Origin: Pseudarthrobacter enclensis
Lineage (GTDB): Bacteria > Actinomycetota > Actinomycetes > Actinomycetales > Micrococcaceae
NCBI RefSeq assembly: GCF_030811655.1
Contig: NZ_JAUSRE010000023.1
Span: 20,751-84,750 of the forward strand
Direction of reading: 5' to 3'
Length of the DNA stretch: 64,000 nucleotides
Shown: positions 17,024-25,993 of the stretch, one piece after another
Numbering within the stretch: position 1 is the first letter of the stretch
Layout of the letters: each line of letters begins with the position of its first letter
The notes under the pieces: model-generated
What the model saw: only the letters and a program-made list of their open reading frames with translations
Database searches by the model: none
What the model was told of the DNA's origin: nothing
Program-made: the position numbers and the translations under genes

Positions 17024-17642
17024 CGCCCTGCTGCGCCACCACACCGGGCCCGTCCTTGACCGGATGGCTTCGGCAGCGGACCGGACCTGGGTCACCCCTG
17101 ACCGGCTGACCGGCCTGAACCTGGTCCTGGGTCTGGCCAGCGCAGGGCTGGCCGCGGCCCAATGGTGGCTTCCGGCGCTGGCCGCGTGGCTCCTGAGCAG
17201 GCTGGCCGACGGCCTGGACGGGCCGCTGGCCCGTCTCAGGCGCCACCGGTCAGGGCAGGAGGATCCCGGCCGGGGCGGATTCTGGGATATCAGCGCTGAC
17301 TTCGTCGTCTACGGCGCCACTGTCGTCGGGGTGGCGCTGGGTGCCACGTCGGCCTTCGCCGCCCCGTGGCTGCCGTTCCTGTTGGTCCTCTTCGCCTACT
17401 ACATCAACGGTGCCGTGTTCCTCGCGTTTTCCTCCATTGCCGAGAAAACCGGACGCCAGCTCGATGACGGACGGTCGCTGTCCTTCCTCGGCGGACTGGC
17501 CGAGGGGGCTGAGACCATTGTGGTGCACAGCGTGTGGCTGATCTTCCCCGGGATCGCCTGGCTGACCGCAAGCGTCTGGGCCGTTTTGGTAGGGGTCAGC
17601 GCCGCCCACCGGATCCTGGCCGGGTACCGGGCCCTGAGCTGA
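17016..17642 (+). CDS. CDP-alcohol phosphatidyltransferase
   Basis: A 208-residue integral membrane enzyme. The active-site motif DG..AR...G...D...D is recognisable as LADGLDGPLARLRRHRSG followed by GGFWDISADF, with a longer than usual insert between the AR and the last two Asp residues. It transfers a phosphoalcohol headgroup from or to a CDP-activated lipid. It overlaps the upstream VTT-protein gene by eight bases. Its 3' end overlaps the convergent flavoprotein gene by 47 bases. The alcohol acceptor cannot be told from the sequence. Confidence 0.88.
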   Translation: MFDALLRHHTGPVLDRMASAADRTWVTPDRLTGLNLVLGLASAGLAAAQWWLPALAAWLLSRLADGLDGPLARLRRHRSGQEDPGRGGFWDISADFVVYGATVVGVALGATSAFAAPWLPFLLVLFAYYINGAVFLAFSSIAEKTGRQLDDGRSLSFLGGLAEGAETIVVHSVWLIFPGIAWLTASVWAVLVGVSAAHRILAGYRALS

Positions 17643-19044
17643 TCCGGCCCCCGTCAATGGCCAGCCGCCGGATCCTGGCCAACACCTTGATGGCAGTACC
17701 GGTCAGCGGGGAAGCCAGGCGTTCGCGGACATCCGCCACGGCGGCGTTCCACACACCGTCCGAGTACGTGGGGTAGGCGTGGGTGGCACCGGCGATGTCT
17801 GAGGTCCGCAGCTTCTTGTGCACAGCCAGGGACAGCTCGGCGAGGGATTCCCCTGCCCTGGGGCCCACGATGGTGCCCCCGGTAACACGGCCGCCCGCGC
17901 CCACCAGCAGGCGTGTGAAACCCTCGGTCCTGTCCTCCGTGACGGCCCGGTCCAGGTGTGAATGCCACACAGTCCGGGACCTCCCGGTCTCACCGCCGTC
18001 GGTGCTGTTGACGGTGGCGATTTCCGGTGAGGTGTAGGTGACCCGGGGGACCGCGGTGCTGATCCGGCGCCGGAGGCCGAGCACCGCGTTGGCGGCAGCC
18101 ACGCTGGCGTGGACGCCGGCCAGATGGGTGAACTGCGGATGCGCGGTGACATCACCTGCCGCCCAGATCAAGGGGTTGGAGGTCCTCATGCGTGCATCAG
18201 TGATCACGTGCCCGCGCCCGTCCACGCGGACGCCGACGTGCTCGAGCCCAAGGGCCGTGGTCCGTGGAGTGCGGCCTGTCGCCAGCAGCACGATGGAGGC
18301 GCCAACGACCGTTCCGTCCGCCAATTGAAGCTGTATATCCCCGGGGCTGGTTGCATGGGTAACGCTGGAGTTTTCCAGGATGGTCACCCCATCGGCCGTG
18401 AGGCTTTCCCGCACAATGTCAACAGCTTCCGGTATTTCTTTCGCCAGGATCCGGGAGCGGACGATCATCGTGACCTCGGAGCCGAGCCGGGCGAAGGCCT
18501 GACCGAGTTCACAGGCAATCGGGCCGCCGCCCAGAATCGCGAGGCGGGCCGGCAGCCGTGTCAGGTCCCAGATTGTTTCGGAGGTGACGGTCCGGGCCGG
18601 GTCCAGCCCGGGCACGCCGGGGTCCGCAGGCTGGGCGCCGGTGGCTATCAACGCCTGCCGGAACCGTAAGGGGCGTCCGTCCAGTGCTGCGGTTCCGGCT
18701 CCGGTGAAGGTGATCCGGCCGGACAGGACTTCGACGCCTGCCTGTTCCAGGGCCTGCGGCGTGTCTACGGGTTCGATCGTGCGAATGGTGTTGGCGATGC
18801 GGTCCCGGACGGCCGGGAAGTCAGCTTCCCGGCCGGTGTGCTCCCGCAGCGTTTTGGCCTGCGCGGCGGCGGAGAGGAGCGTTTTGGAGGGAACGCAGCC
18901 GGTCCAGAGGCAGTCCCCTCCGGTGCGTCCCTGCTCCACCAGGACGGTGCTGGCACCGAAACCGGCGGCCGTCTTGGCGCCGACAATTCCTGCTGTTCCT
19001 CCGCCGAGGACCAGGAAGTCGATCATTCCGTCGCTGGATGCCAT
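17596..19044 (-). CDS. MerA-like FAD-dependent pyridine nucleotide-disulfide oxidoreductase
   Basis: A 482-residue flavoprotein with the class I disulfide reductase layout: FLVLGGGTAGIVGAKTA, redox pair GGDCLWTGCVPSK, LAILGGGPIACELGQAFARLG, IWAAGDVTAHPQFTH, and a dimerisation domain ending near HAYPTYSDGVWNAAVADVRERL. The C-terminus lacks the vicinal Cys pair of mercuric reductases, so it is probably not a true MerA. The CLWTGC pattern is seen in MerA-related reductases of unknown substrate. The ATG at 19044 overlaps the divergent methyltransferase start; an in-frame ATG at 19026 is an alternative that removes the clash. Confidence 0.88.
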   Translation of the reverse strand: MASSDGMIDFLVLGGGTAGIVGAKTAAGFGASTVLVEQGRTGGDCLWTGCVPSKTLLSAAAQAKTLREHTGREADFPAVRDRIANTIRTIEPVDTPQALEQAGVEVLSGRITFTGAGTAALDGRPLRFRQALIATGAQPADPGVPGLDPARTVTSETIWDLTRLPARLAILGGGPIACELGQAFARLGSEVTMIVRSRILAKEIPEAVDIVRESLTADGVTILENSSVTHATSPGDIQLQLADGTVVGASIVLLATGRTPRTTALGLEHVGVRVDGRGHVITDARMRTSNPLIWAAGDVTAHPQFTHLAGVHASVAAANAVLGLRRRISTAVPRVTYTSPEIATVNSTDGGETGRSRTVWHSHLDRAVTEDRTEGFTRLLVGAGGRVTGGTIVGPRAGESLAELSLAVHKKLRTSDIAGATHAYPTYSDGVWNAAVADVRERLASPLTGTAIKVLARIRRLAIDGGRISSGPGTRPGSGGRR

Positions 19045-19045
19045 G

Positions 19046-19795
19046 ATGAAGATCCTTACGTTCGTTGCCGGCTGCTTCCTGCGCATTTATTCAGCCAAGG
19101 AGTGGGTTATCCCAGACAAGTACACAGCATTCGCGCCGTTTTACGATGCCCTTTCCGGAGAATATCCGGTGTACCGGGCCGGAAGGGTCCGCGGGATCAA
19201 CGGCTTGGCCCCGGCGGCCGGGCAGCAGGTCCTGGACCTGGGCTGCGGGACCGGGCTTAACTTTCCGCTGCTCCAGCAAAGAATAGGTCCCTCGGGGACC
19301 ATTGTCGGAATCGACCGGAGCGACCGCATGCTGGACCAGGCGCGCCGCCGGGCCGCAAAGGCCGGATGGGACAACATCATTCTCATCCAGGCGGACGCCG
19401 TCGAAATGGACCCCGCAACCATCCGTGCCGTCATGCAAAGCCAGGGCGGAAAGGGGCTCTCTGACGCCGCCCTGGCCACCTACGCGCTCTCATTGATGCC
19501 GGAATGGCGGAAAGCCTGGGCCAACACGGCGGAGCTGCTGCGCGATGATGCCCGGGTCGCCGTGGTGGACATGCAGGACCCGGTCAGTTGGGCCCGCCTG
19601 CTCACTCCCTTGGCCCGGGCGGCCTGCGCCGTGGCCGGCGCGGACATCACAGCGCATCCCTGGCAGGCCGTCGAGGAGGACTGCACCGACGTCATCCGGG
19701 CCTCCGCCCGGGCAGGACATCTGCAGATCCGCGCCGGAACGCTGCCAGGGATTGGCCGGCGCCGGAATGTGCAGCGCGCCGGCAGCGGAAACTAA
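19046..19795 (+). CDS. Class I SAM-dependent methyltransferase
   Basis: About 249 residues with SAM-binding motif I VLDLGCGTGLNFPLL, the acidic GIDRSDRMLDQARRRA and post-motif LIQADAVEM. The family methylates small molecules, quinones or lipids. The true N-terminus is uncertain: the ATGs at 19043 and 19046 overlap the divergent flavoprotein start, and residues 1-20 look unlike the family. An AAGGAG at 19098 suggests a start nearer DKYTAFAPFYDALSG, but no standard start codon sits at the right distance. The substrate is unknown. Divergent pairing with a MerA-like reductase hints at shared control. Confidence 0.8.
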   Translation: MKILTFVAGCFLRIYSAKEWVIPDKYTAFAPFYDALSGEYPVYRAGRVRGINGLAPAAGQQVLDLGCGTGLNFPLLQQRIGPSGTIVGIDRSDRMLDQARRRAAKAGWDNIILIQADAVEMDPATIRAVMQSQGGKGLSDAALATYALSLMPEWRKAWANTAELLRDDARVAVVDMQDPVSWARLLTPLARAACAVAGADITAHPWQAVEEDCTDVIRASARAGHLQIRAGTLPGIGRRRNVQRAGSGN

Positions 19796-20403
19796 ACACC
19801 GGACCCGTGATGACCACGCCCGCCCAGCCCGGGAGCGGGGATGGCTGCGAACACCCCATGCCAGCTCCGCCGGATGCCAGATCCCGAAGAAGTGCGTTCG
19901 GTCCAGGGCCTGCGCCTGCGGCGGCCCTCTTTCGCCCAAGCATGCATGTTTCCACCGAGCATGCAGGAAGGAGGCTGGAGGCACGAATGAACTTCGTCAG
20001 ACGCGGCTAAGGGGCGAAGGAAGAGCACGGCGAACACTACTGCGCCGGTGAGGTAAGAACGTCCATGGTGACCGGCACAAAACCAACTCACCCTGCTTGC
20101 GGGGGGGGGGAGGCTCAGCAGCATGTCCGCCCCACGAAAGGGGCCAGGTGCGCGGTGCGTGGGCGGGACAGGCGCGGCTGCACGGCGTGTCATCAGAGAG
20201 TTGAGCTGCCGGGGCCGTTCTGGTTGGCCTCCTGTCCGCTCAGCGGCAAGGGGAAAAATACGCGGTCCCTGTGTGCCCCAGGTTACTTAACCGCCGGGCC
20301 TTGGGCCGTAGGGTTTGTCCGGTATCAACGACTATCTTCGTGCAGGATGAAAGGCGGCCCAATGGGTCCGGGAGCCCGTGCCTCAGACAGTGGGAGCGTT
20401 CCG
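19796..20403. other. Intergenic region before the radical SAM gene
   Basis: About 600 bp with no convincing gene. It contains a run of ten G at 20101-20110 and a GC-rich, structured stretch from 20120 to 20250. No known riboswitch could be recognised by eye. Two ATGs near the end (20347 and 20404) compete as starts of the next gene. Confidence 0.5.
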
Positions 20404-21861
20404 ATGCCCGGCCGTACGGGCGCCGTGGTGTGGAGAGGAAGGCCTGCGGGGAAGATCGCCGCGGCATTCCGCCGCCTGGAACTGGCGACCCGGCCCATCC
20501 ACCCCGAGAGCCGGGAGGCCCTGGACCGGCGCTGGTCCGGGTTGCCCGGGCAGCTCAAAACCCCGGCTCAACTGCTGGGCAGGGCGGCGGTGGGATGCGA
20601 AGGAACCCACGGGGTTTTTCCCAAGTGCAACCTGACCTGCACCCCGTGCTACCACTCAGCAGACGCGAATAAAGTACGGATCGACGGCGGCCATACCGTG
20701 CGGGCGGTGAAGGACCAGCTCGGATTCCTCCGCCGGGTCCGCGGACCCCGCGCCCACGCCCAGCTTATCGGCGGGGAAGTGAGCCTGCTGCCAGCAGAAG
20801 ACCACGCTGCCGCGCTGCTTGCCATGCAGGCCGCAGGGCGGGAACCGATGTCCATGACCCATGGCGACTTCGACTATCAGTACCTTCTCGACGTGGCGCT
20901 CGATGACACCGGCAAGCCCCGGTTCGGGCGGGTTTCATTCGCAGGGCATTTTGATTCGCTCATGCGTGGCCGCAGGGGAGCGCCCCGTCCGAGGACGGAG
21001 GAGGAACTGAACCCTTTCCGTGAACGGTTCGCCGCGATGTTCACAGCCCTGCGCCGGGAGCACCGCGTCAGGTCCTACCTCGCCCACAACATGACGGTCA
21101 CCCCCGCGAATATCGATCAGGTGGCCGGGGTGACCGGAGCGGTACTGAAGATGCCGTTCGACATGCTGTCCTTCCAGCCCGCCGCGTACATTGGCGATGA
21201 CAGGCGATGGGGCAAGGACTTCTCCGACATCACCATTGATGCGGTGTGGGACCGGATCGAGGCGGGCGCCGGGCAGCCCATCCCCTGGCAGGGCGCCCAG
21301 TTCGGGGACCCGCGCTGCAACCGCAGCGCTGTGGTCCTGCGGGCCGGGGACACGATGGCACCGCTGCTGGACCCGGCCGACCCGAAGGATCTCGCCGCCC
21401 GGGACCGGGTGCTGGCCCATTTCGGTGGAATGTTTTTCGGCGGGACGCCACACTGGATCGTTGCTCTGAAAGTCATCAGGGCCCTGCTGGCCCACCCCCG
21501 CGACATCCCCCTGATTCTTGGTTTCGGGTTCCGTCTTGCCACGCGCGCCGGCGGCCTGCGCCACGTCTTCGCCGCCTTACGGGCGGGAAAACTATCGTTC
21601 CGGACCTTCGTGGTCCATAACTTCATGGATGCAGCGGACGTAGCACCCGCCTGGGACCTGATGGGCAAGGGCATCACCAGTGAGGACCCGAAGACCCGCG
21701 AGGTCCAGGAACGTCTGGGTGCGTGCATGTACACCATGAGCCATCCCGAAACCGGGCAACTGGTCCCCGCATGCGTCCAGCATTCGGTCCTGGACCCGGC
21801 CGAGAACGCCGGCCTGCGCAAGCTGCTCCCCCTCACCCCCAAAGTCAGGACCGACCGGTGA
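20404..21861 (+). CDS. Radical SAM protein
   Basis: A 485-residue protein (504 if it starts at ATG 20347). The [4Fe-4S] motif CxxxCxxC is seen in FPKCNLTCTPCYHS, followed by LIGGEVSLLP, the GGE-type motif that binds the SAM amino group. The C-terminal half has further cysteines (GDPRCNRS, GACMYTM, PACVQHS) and a segment ALLAHPRDIPLILGFGFRLA that may contact a membrane or substrate. It ends in a 4-base GTGA overlap with the lipoprotein gene of a YnjBCD-type ABC transporter, so enzyme and transporter are made together. ATG 20404 has GGGAG upstream. The reaction is unknown. Confidence 0.85.
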   Translation: MPGRTGAVVWRGRPAGKIAAAFRRLELATRPIHPESREALDRRWSGLPGQLKTPAQLLGRAAVGCEGTHGVFPKCNLTCTPCYHSADANKVRIDGGHTVRAVKDQLGFLRRVRGPRAHAQLIGGEVSLLPAEDHAAALLAMQAAGREPMSMTHGDFDYQYLLDVALDDTGKPRFGRVSFAGHFDSLMRGRRGAPRPRTEEELNPFRERFAAMFTALRREHRVRSYLAHNMTVTPANIDQVAGVTGAVLKMPFDMLSFQPAAYIGDDRRWGKDFSDITIDAVWDRIEAGAGQPIPWQGAQFGDPRCNRSAVVLRAGDTMAPLLDPADPKDLAARDRVLAHFGGMFFGGTPHWIVALKVIRALLAHPRDIPLILGFGFRLATRAGGLRHVFAALRAGKLSFRTFVVHNFMDAADVAPAWDLMGKGITSEDPKTREVQERLGACMYTMSHPETGQLVPACVQHSVLDPAENAGLRKLLPLTPKVRTDR

Positions 21862-23108
21862 AATCACCCCGCGCCGTGGGCAGCCGGGCTCTCATTATGG
21901 CAGCCGTAACAGGGGTGTTGTTCCTCAGCAGCTGCGCGGCGCCCCCGCCGGCCCCGGCGCAACCGCCCGGAGCGGCGAGCTGGGAGCAGATCACCTCCGA
22001 AGCGAAGGGACAAACAGTCAAACTGTGGATGTATGGCGGGGACACCCAAGGCAACGCCTACGTGGACGAACACCTCATCCCTGCCGCGGCAAAGGAAGGC
22101 GTCACGCTCGAACGCGTGCCGGTAGCCGACACCAAAGACGCCCTCAACCGCGTTCTGACCGAGAAGCAGTCCGGCACCACCGCTGGCCAAGTGGACCTCG
22201 TCTGGGTCAACGGCGACAACTTCGGAACCGGAAAGGAAGCCGGGGCGTGGGCCTGCGGGTGGACTTCCCTGCTGCCGAACATGAGCCTCACCGACCCGGC
22301 AGACCCGCTGCTCTCAGAGGACTTCGGCACCCCGGTGGAGGGCTGCGAAGCCCCGTGGAGCAAAGCGCAGTTCACCATCGCCTACAACTCCGCCGCCGTC
22401 CCCGATCCTCCGAAAACCCTCGCCGGCCTGCTGGACTGGGTCAAAGCCCACCCGGGCCGGTTCACTTATCCGGCGCCGCCGGACTTCACCGGCTCGGTCT
22501 TTACCCGCGAAGTGCTCTACAGCGTCTCCGGGGGCTACGCAAAGGTGCGGCTGGCCTTTGACCAGGGCGCGTTTGACAGGCTCACCCCCGCCCTCCTGAC
22601 GGAACTTCAGGACCTGAAGCCCTCGCTGTGGCGGGAAGGATCAACGTACCCGAAATCCTCCAGCGAACTGAACGCTCTCTACGCGGGAGGGCAGGTGGAT
22701 TTCACGATGACCTACGGCCCGGCGGAACTAACGAAACTGGTGACGGAGGGAACATATCCGGCAACGACCAAAGTCCTCACCCTGGAGGAGGGAACGGTGG
22801 GAAACGCCAGCTTCCTCGCCATACCCTCAACGTCCGGTCACCGGTCCGCCGCAATGGTCGTAGCCAACCTGGCCTTGTCCGAAGAGCAGCAGGCCCAAAA
22901 AGCCGACCCCGCGATCTGGGGACAATTCCCGGTCCTGAACCCCGGTGCGCTCAGCCCCGAAGGGCGCGCCCTGTTCGACCACCTCCCGTCCTCACCTGTG
23001 GTGCCCGGCTATGAGGTGTTGTCGAAGAACGCGAATCCGGAGCTCGCCGCTGCCTGGGTGCCCGCTCTGGATGAGGCCTGGCGGAGGCATGTTCTTGCCG
23101 GAAACTGA
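21858..23108 (+). CDS. YnjB-type ABC transporter substrate-binding lipoprotein
   Basis: A 416-residue lipoprotein. The signal peptide ends in the lipobox LFLSSC. The mature part follows the COG4134 (YnjB) pattern: SWEQITSEAKGQTVKLWMYGG, DTKDALNRVLTEK, VDLVWVNGDNFGTGKEAG, and APWSKAQFTIAYNS. It binds an unknown solute outside the membrane. It starts on GTG inside the radical SAM stop codon and overlaps the first permease gene by 20 bases. In E. coli the ynjBCD transporter has no proven substrate; here its tight coupling to a radical SAM enzyme is informative. Confidence 0.86.
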   Translation: MKSPRAVGSRALIMAAVTGVLFLSSCAAPPPAPAQPPGAASWEQITSEAKGQTVKLWMYGGDTQGNAYVDEHLIPAAAKEGVTLERVPVADTKDALNRVLTEKQSGTTAGQVDLVWVNGDNFGTGKEAGAWACGWTSLLPNMSLTDPADPLLSEDFGTPVEGCEAPWSKAQFTIAYNSAAVPDPPKTLAGLLDWVKAHPGRFTYPAPPDFTGSVFTREVLYSVSGGYAKVRLAFDQGAFDRLTPALLTELQDLKPSLWREGSTYPKSSSELNALYAGGQVDFTMTYGPAELTKLVTEGTYPATTKVLTLEEGTVGNASFLAIPSTSGHRSAAMVVANLALSEEQQAQKADPAIWGQFPVLNPGALSPEGRALFDHLPSSPVVPGYEVLSKNANPELAAAWVPALDEAWRRHVLAGN

Positions 23109-23967
23109 GGTCCTGATAACCCGGTCCCGGCCGAAGCCTCGCGTCCCGGGGGCGCTTCTGGCAGTCCCCGCTATCGTGATTGTCGCCTTCGTTGTCGTTG
23201 GCGGATCAGCCATGGTGACGGCACAGAGTCTGGGGTTGATGCCGCTGGTTGGCCGTCCGGAATTGTCGACGGCCGCCTACACCGCCCACGGCGGTGACCT
23301 CCTGGTGGGCGGGGGGCTCTCCCTGGCCATCGCCGGCACGTCCACGCTCCTGGCCTGCCTGATCGGCTTCATGGCAGCGCTGATCATGATGCAGGGCAGG
23401 TGGTGCGGGAAGCTCGTGGCGGCCATGAGCTCGCTGTCCATCCCTCTTCCACATATTGTGGGCGCGGCAGCGACGGGTCTGCTGCTGGCCGATTCCGGGC
23501 TGCTGGCCAGGGTCTTTGGGACGGCAGAGCGTTGGCCGCCCCTTGTGGGAGGTCCGTGGTGGGCCGCTGTCATTTTTGAGTACGCCTGGAAGGAGTCAGC
23601 GTTCGTAGGACTCGTCCTCGCCGGGACGCTGGCGACCCGGTCCGTTGACTATGAGGAAACAGCGGCCCTCCTGGGCGCCGGGCGGCTCGGGCGGCTCCGC
23701 CACGTGCTGCTGCCGTTGAGCCTGCCCGCCCTGATGACTTCCGGGACCATAGCGTTCATCTACAGCTTCGGCTCCTATGAGGTTGCATGGCTTCTGGGCC
23801 GGCCGTATCCTGAGCCGCTGCCCGTCATGGCCCTGCGCCTGTACAATTCCGTGACGCTCACCTCCCGGCCTGAGGCGGCCGCCGTCGCCGTGGTTACCGC
23901 AGCGGTGTCCCTGTGCGCAGTTCTCATGGCACTGGCCTTCCTTCGAAAGATCCCGCTGTGGCGGTAA
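23089..23967 (+). CDS. ABC transporter permease (first half of YnjC-like)
   Basis: A 292-residue inner-membrane protein with about six helices and the permease EAA-type loop YEETAALLGAGRLGRLRHVLLPLSLPAL. E. coli YnjC is a double-length permease of about 510 residues; here the two halves are separate genes overlapping by 10 bases. The ATG at 23089 lies inside the lipoprotein gene, consistent with coupling. It forms the pore with the next gene product. Confidence 0.83.
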   Translation: MFLPETEVLITRSRPKPRVPGALLAVPAIVIVAFVVVGGSAMVTAQSLGLMPLVGRPELSTAAYTAHGGDLLVGGGLSLAIAGTSTLLACLIGFMAALIMMQGRWCGKLVAAMSSLSIPLPHIVGAAATGLLLADSGLLARVFGTAERWPPLVGGPWWAAVIFEYAWKESAFVGLVLAGTLATRSVDYEETAALLGAGRLGRLRHVLLPLSLPALMTSGTIAFIYSFGSYEVAWLLGRPYPEPLPVMALRLYNSVTLTSRPEAAAVAVVTAAVSLCAVLMALAFLRKIPLWR

Positions 23968-24824
23968 CCCTGCCGCCGGGGCTCCCCCGGGAGGCCTTAC
24001 GAAAAGACGCGGCCCGGAACGGGCTGACGCGCTCCCGTGCCGCCGGCCGGATTCTGCGGACAGCAACTGCCGCAGCGCTTGCGGTGTGGTTTGTGCTGCC
24101 GCTGGTGCCCCTGGGCCTCTGGGTTTTCGCGGACCGCTGGTCCTATCCGGCACCGCTGCCCCAGCACTGGGGACTGGAGAACGTTGACTCCGCCCTGTCC
24201 CGGGGCGCGGCCACCGGGTTTGCCGGTTCACTGGCCCTGGGCCTCGCCGTCAGTGCACTGGCCACCCCTCTGGGTGTCCTGGCTGCCCGGAGCCTGGCGT
24301 TCCACCCCTCCCGGTGGTCGGCCCTCTTCAGTGCCCTGTTGTTCGCTCCTCTGGCGCTGCCGGCCTTCGTCACGGTGTTCGGGCTCAATGTCCTCCTGGT
24401 CCGGCTCCAGGTCCCCTCCTCCGCCGGGGTCGTCCTGGTCCTGACCGCGTACGCCCTGCCCTACACGACCTACGTCATGCGCCTGGCGTTCGGGGCACAT
24501 GACCTCGGCTTCGAGGAGGAGGCCTGCACCCTGGGCGCCACCCGGGGCCAGGTGTTCCTTCGGGTCCAGTTGCCCCTGATCGCACCGGCCCTGGCCCGGG
24601 CGGCTTTCCTGGCGTTCCTGGTGGGATGGAGCGACTACCTGGTCACTGTCCTCATCGGCGGCGGCTCCCTGGTGACGGTACCGCTGCTGGTGGCATCCGC
24701 CGCGGCGGGGACCGGCAACGACGGGATCGTTGCGGTGCTGTCACTCATCGCGCTGGCACCGCCGCTGGCGCTGCTGCTTTTCGCGGGGATGACAGGACGA
24801 CGACGTCCGGGAGCCCGGCCATGA
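23958..24824 (+). CDS. ABC transporter permease (second half of YnjC-like)
   Basis: A 288-residue membrane protein. After a 35-residue N-terminus come about six helices, with the EAA loop FEEEACTLGATRGQVFLRVQLPLIAPALARA. The GTG start at 23958 lies within the end of the first permease, and the last four bases (ATGA) overlap the ATPase start. Partner of the preceding permease in one heterodimeric channel. Solute unknown. Confidence 0.83.
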   Translation: MAVTLPPGLPREALRKDAARNGLTRSRAAGRILRTATAAALAVWFVLPLVPLGLWVFADRWSYPAPLPQHWGLENVDSALSRGAATGFAGSLALGLAVSALATPLGVLAARSLAFHPSRWSALFSALLFAPLALPAFVTVFGLNVLLVRLQVPSSAGVVLVLTAYALPYTTYVMRLAFGAHDLGFEEEACTLGATRGQVFLRVQLPLIAPALARAAFLAFLVGWSDYLVTVLIGGGSLVTVPLLVASAAAGTGNDGIVAVLSLIALAPPLALLLFAGMTGRRRPGARP

Positions 24825-25915
24825 GGCAGGGACTGGTAGTGCAGGGGCTGTCAAAGTCGTTCAAGGGCGCCCCCCATCCGGCCCTTGAGGAGTTCAGCCT
24901 GTCGCTGGCGCCCGGTTCCTGCACCGCGGTACTGGGCCCATCCGGGTCCGGCAAAAGCACCCTCCTGCGGACGGTGGCGGGCCTGGAAATCCCTGACCGC
25001 GGCAGTGTCCTGCTCGACGGCCAGGACCTCGCAACGGTCCGGCCTGAGCGCCGGGGGATGGCGATGGTTTTTCAGCGGCCGTTGCTCTTCCCGCACCTGA
25101 ACGTCCTTGACAATGTCGCTTTCGCAGCCAGGATCCGAGGCGTTCCGCGCCGGCGTGCCCGCGCGGATGCTGAATCATTTCTCGAGCTGGTCCAGATGCA
25201 AGGAACAGGCAGACGGGCCGTCACCGGTCTGTCCGGAGGCCAGCAACAGCGCGTGGCCATCGCCCGCGGCCTGGCCGCGCGGCCGGCGGTGCTGCTGCTG
25301 GATGAACCCTTCAGCGCCCTGGACCCAGAGCTCCGCTCAGCCATGCACGAACTGCTCTCACACGTGCGAGAGCAACTAAACCCCATGGTGCTCATGGTCA
25401 CCCACGACAGGGACGAAGCATCAGCTGTAGCCGATCAGCTGGCACTGATCAGCGAAGGAACACTGCTCCAGCACAGTTCCGTTGAAGCAATGTACACCCG
25501 GCCCGTTTCCCTTCAGGTCAGCCGCCTCATGGGAGGCACCAATGAAGTGCCGGGGACGATCCGCGGCGGCGTCCACTACTCCGCTTTGGGCGCCCATGCG
25601 TTGCCCGCGGACCACCCGTGGGCCGAAGGACCAGCCACGCTGCTCATCCGGCCCGAACGCATCATCGTCCTGGAGGACCACAACCCGGGACTGCCGGCGG
25701 TAATCACCCGGATCCGGGCCAGGGGCCCCCGGCGGCTGATGACGGTCGAAGCCGCAGGTGTGACGCTCAATGCGGAAGAAACCACCTGCCCGCACCCCGC
25801 ACCAGGGGACACGGTCCGGCTCCAACTCCCCACTTCAGCTTTGGCAGCAGTGGCCCCGCAGCCCACAGCGGAGACCTCTGCCCTGATTTCGCCAACCCCG
25901 AAGGTTCCGGCATGA
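24821..25915 (+). CDS. ABC transporter ATP-binding protein (YnjD-like, with TOBE-type C-domain)
   Basis: A 364-residue ATPase. Walker A GPSGSGKSTLL, signature LSGGQQQRVAIARGLAARP, Walker B VLLLDEPFSALD and switch His in VTHDRDEA are all intact. After residue 240 a TOBE-like regulatory domain follows, containing GPATLLIRPERIIVLE. It powers the two permeases above and ends the five-gene operon radical SAM - YnjB - permease - permease - ATPase. The C-terminal 25 residues are Pro/Ala-rich and probably disordered. Confidence 0.9.
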   Translation: MRQGLVVQGLSKSFKGAPHPALEEFSLSLAPGSCTAVLGPSGSGKSTLLRTVAGLEIPDRGSVLLDGQDLATVRPERRGMAMVFQRPLLFPHLNVLDNVAFAARIRGVPRRRARADAESFLELVQMQGTGRRAVTGLSGGQQQRVAIARGLAARPAVLLLDEPFSALDPELRSAMHELLSHVREQLNPMVLMVTHDRDEASAVADQLALISEGTLLQHSSVEAMYTRPVSLQVSRLMGGTNEVPGTIRGGVHYSALGAHALPADHPWAEGPATLLIRPERIIVLEDHNPGLPAVITRIRARGPRRLMTVEAAGVTLNAEETTCPHPAPGDTVRLQLPTSALAAVAPQPTAETSALISPTPKVPA

Positions 25916-25993
25916 AACGCCACCGGAACTGCCCGGGCGGTCCGGGCACCGCGCCGGCTGAACACGGCCCTCTGAAGCGGCTGCTGGGAGGAC

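Noticed and set aside
20110..20350. A riboswitch in the structured leader of the radical SAM operon
   Set aside because: Stems can be drawn, but no known riboswitch core could be recognised; left as an unexplained leader.
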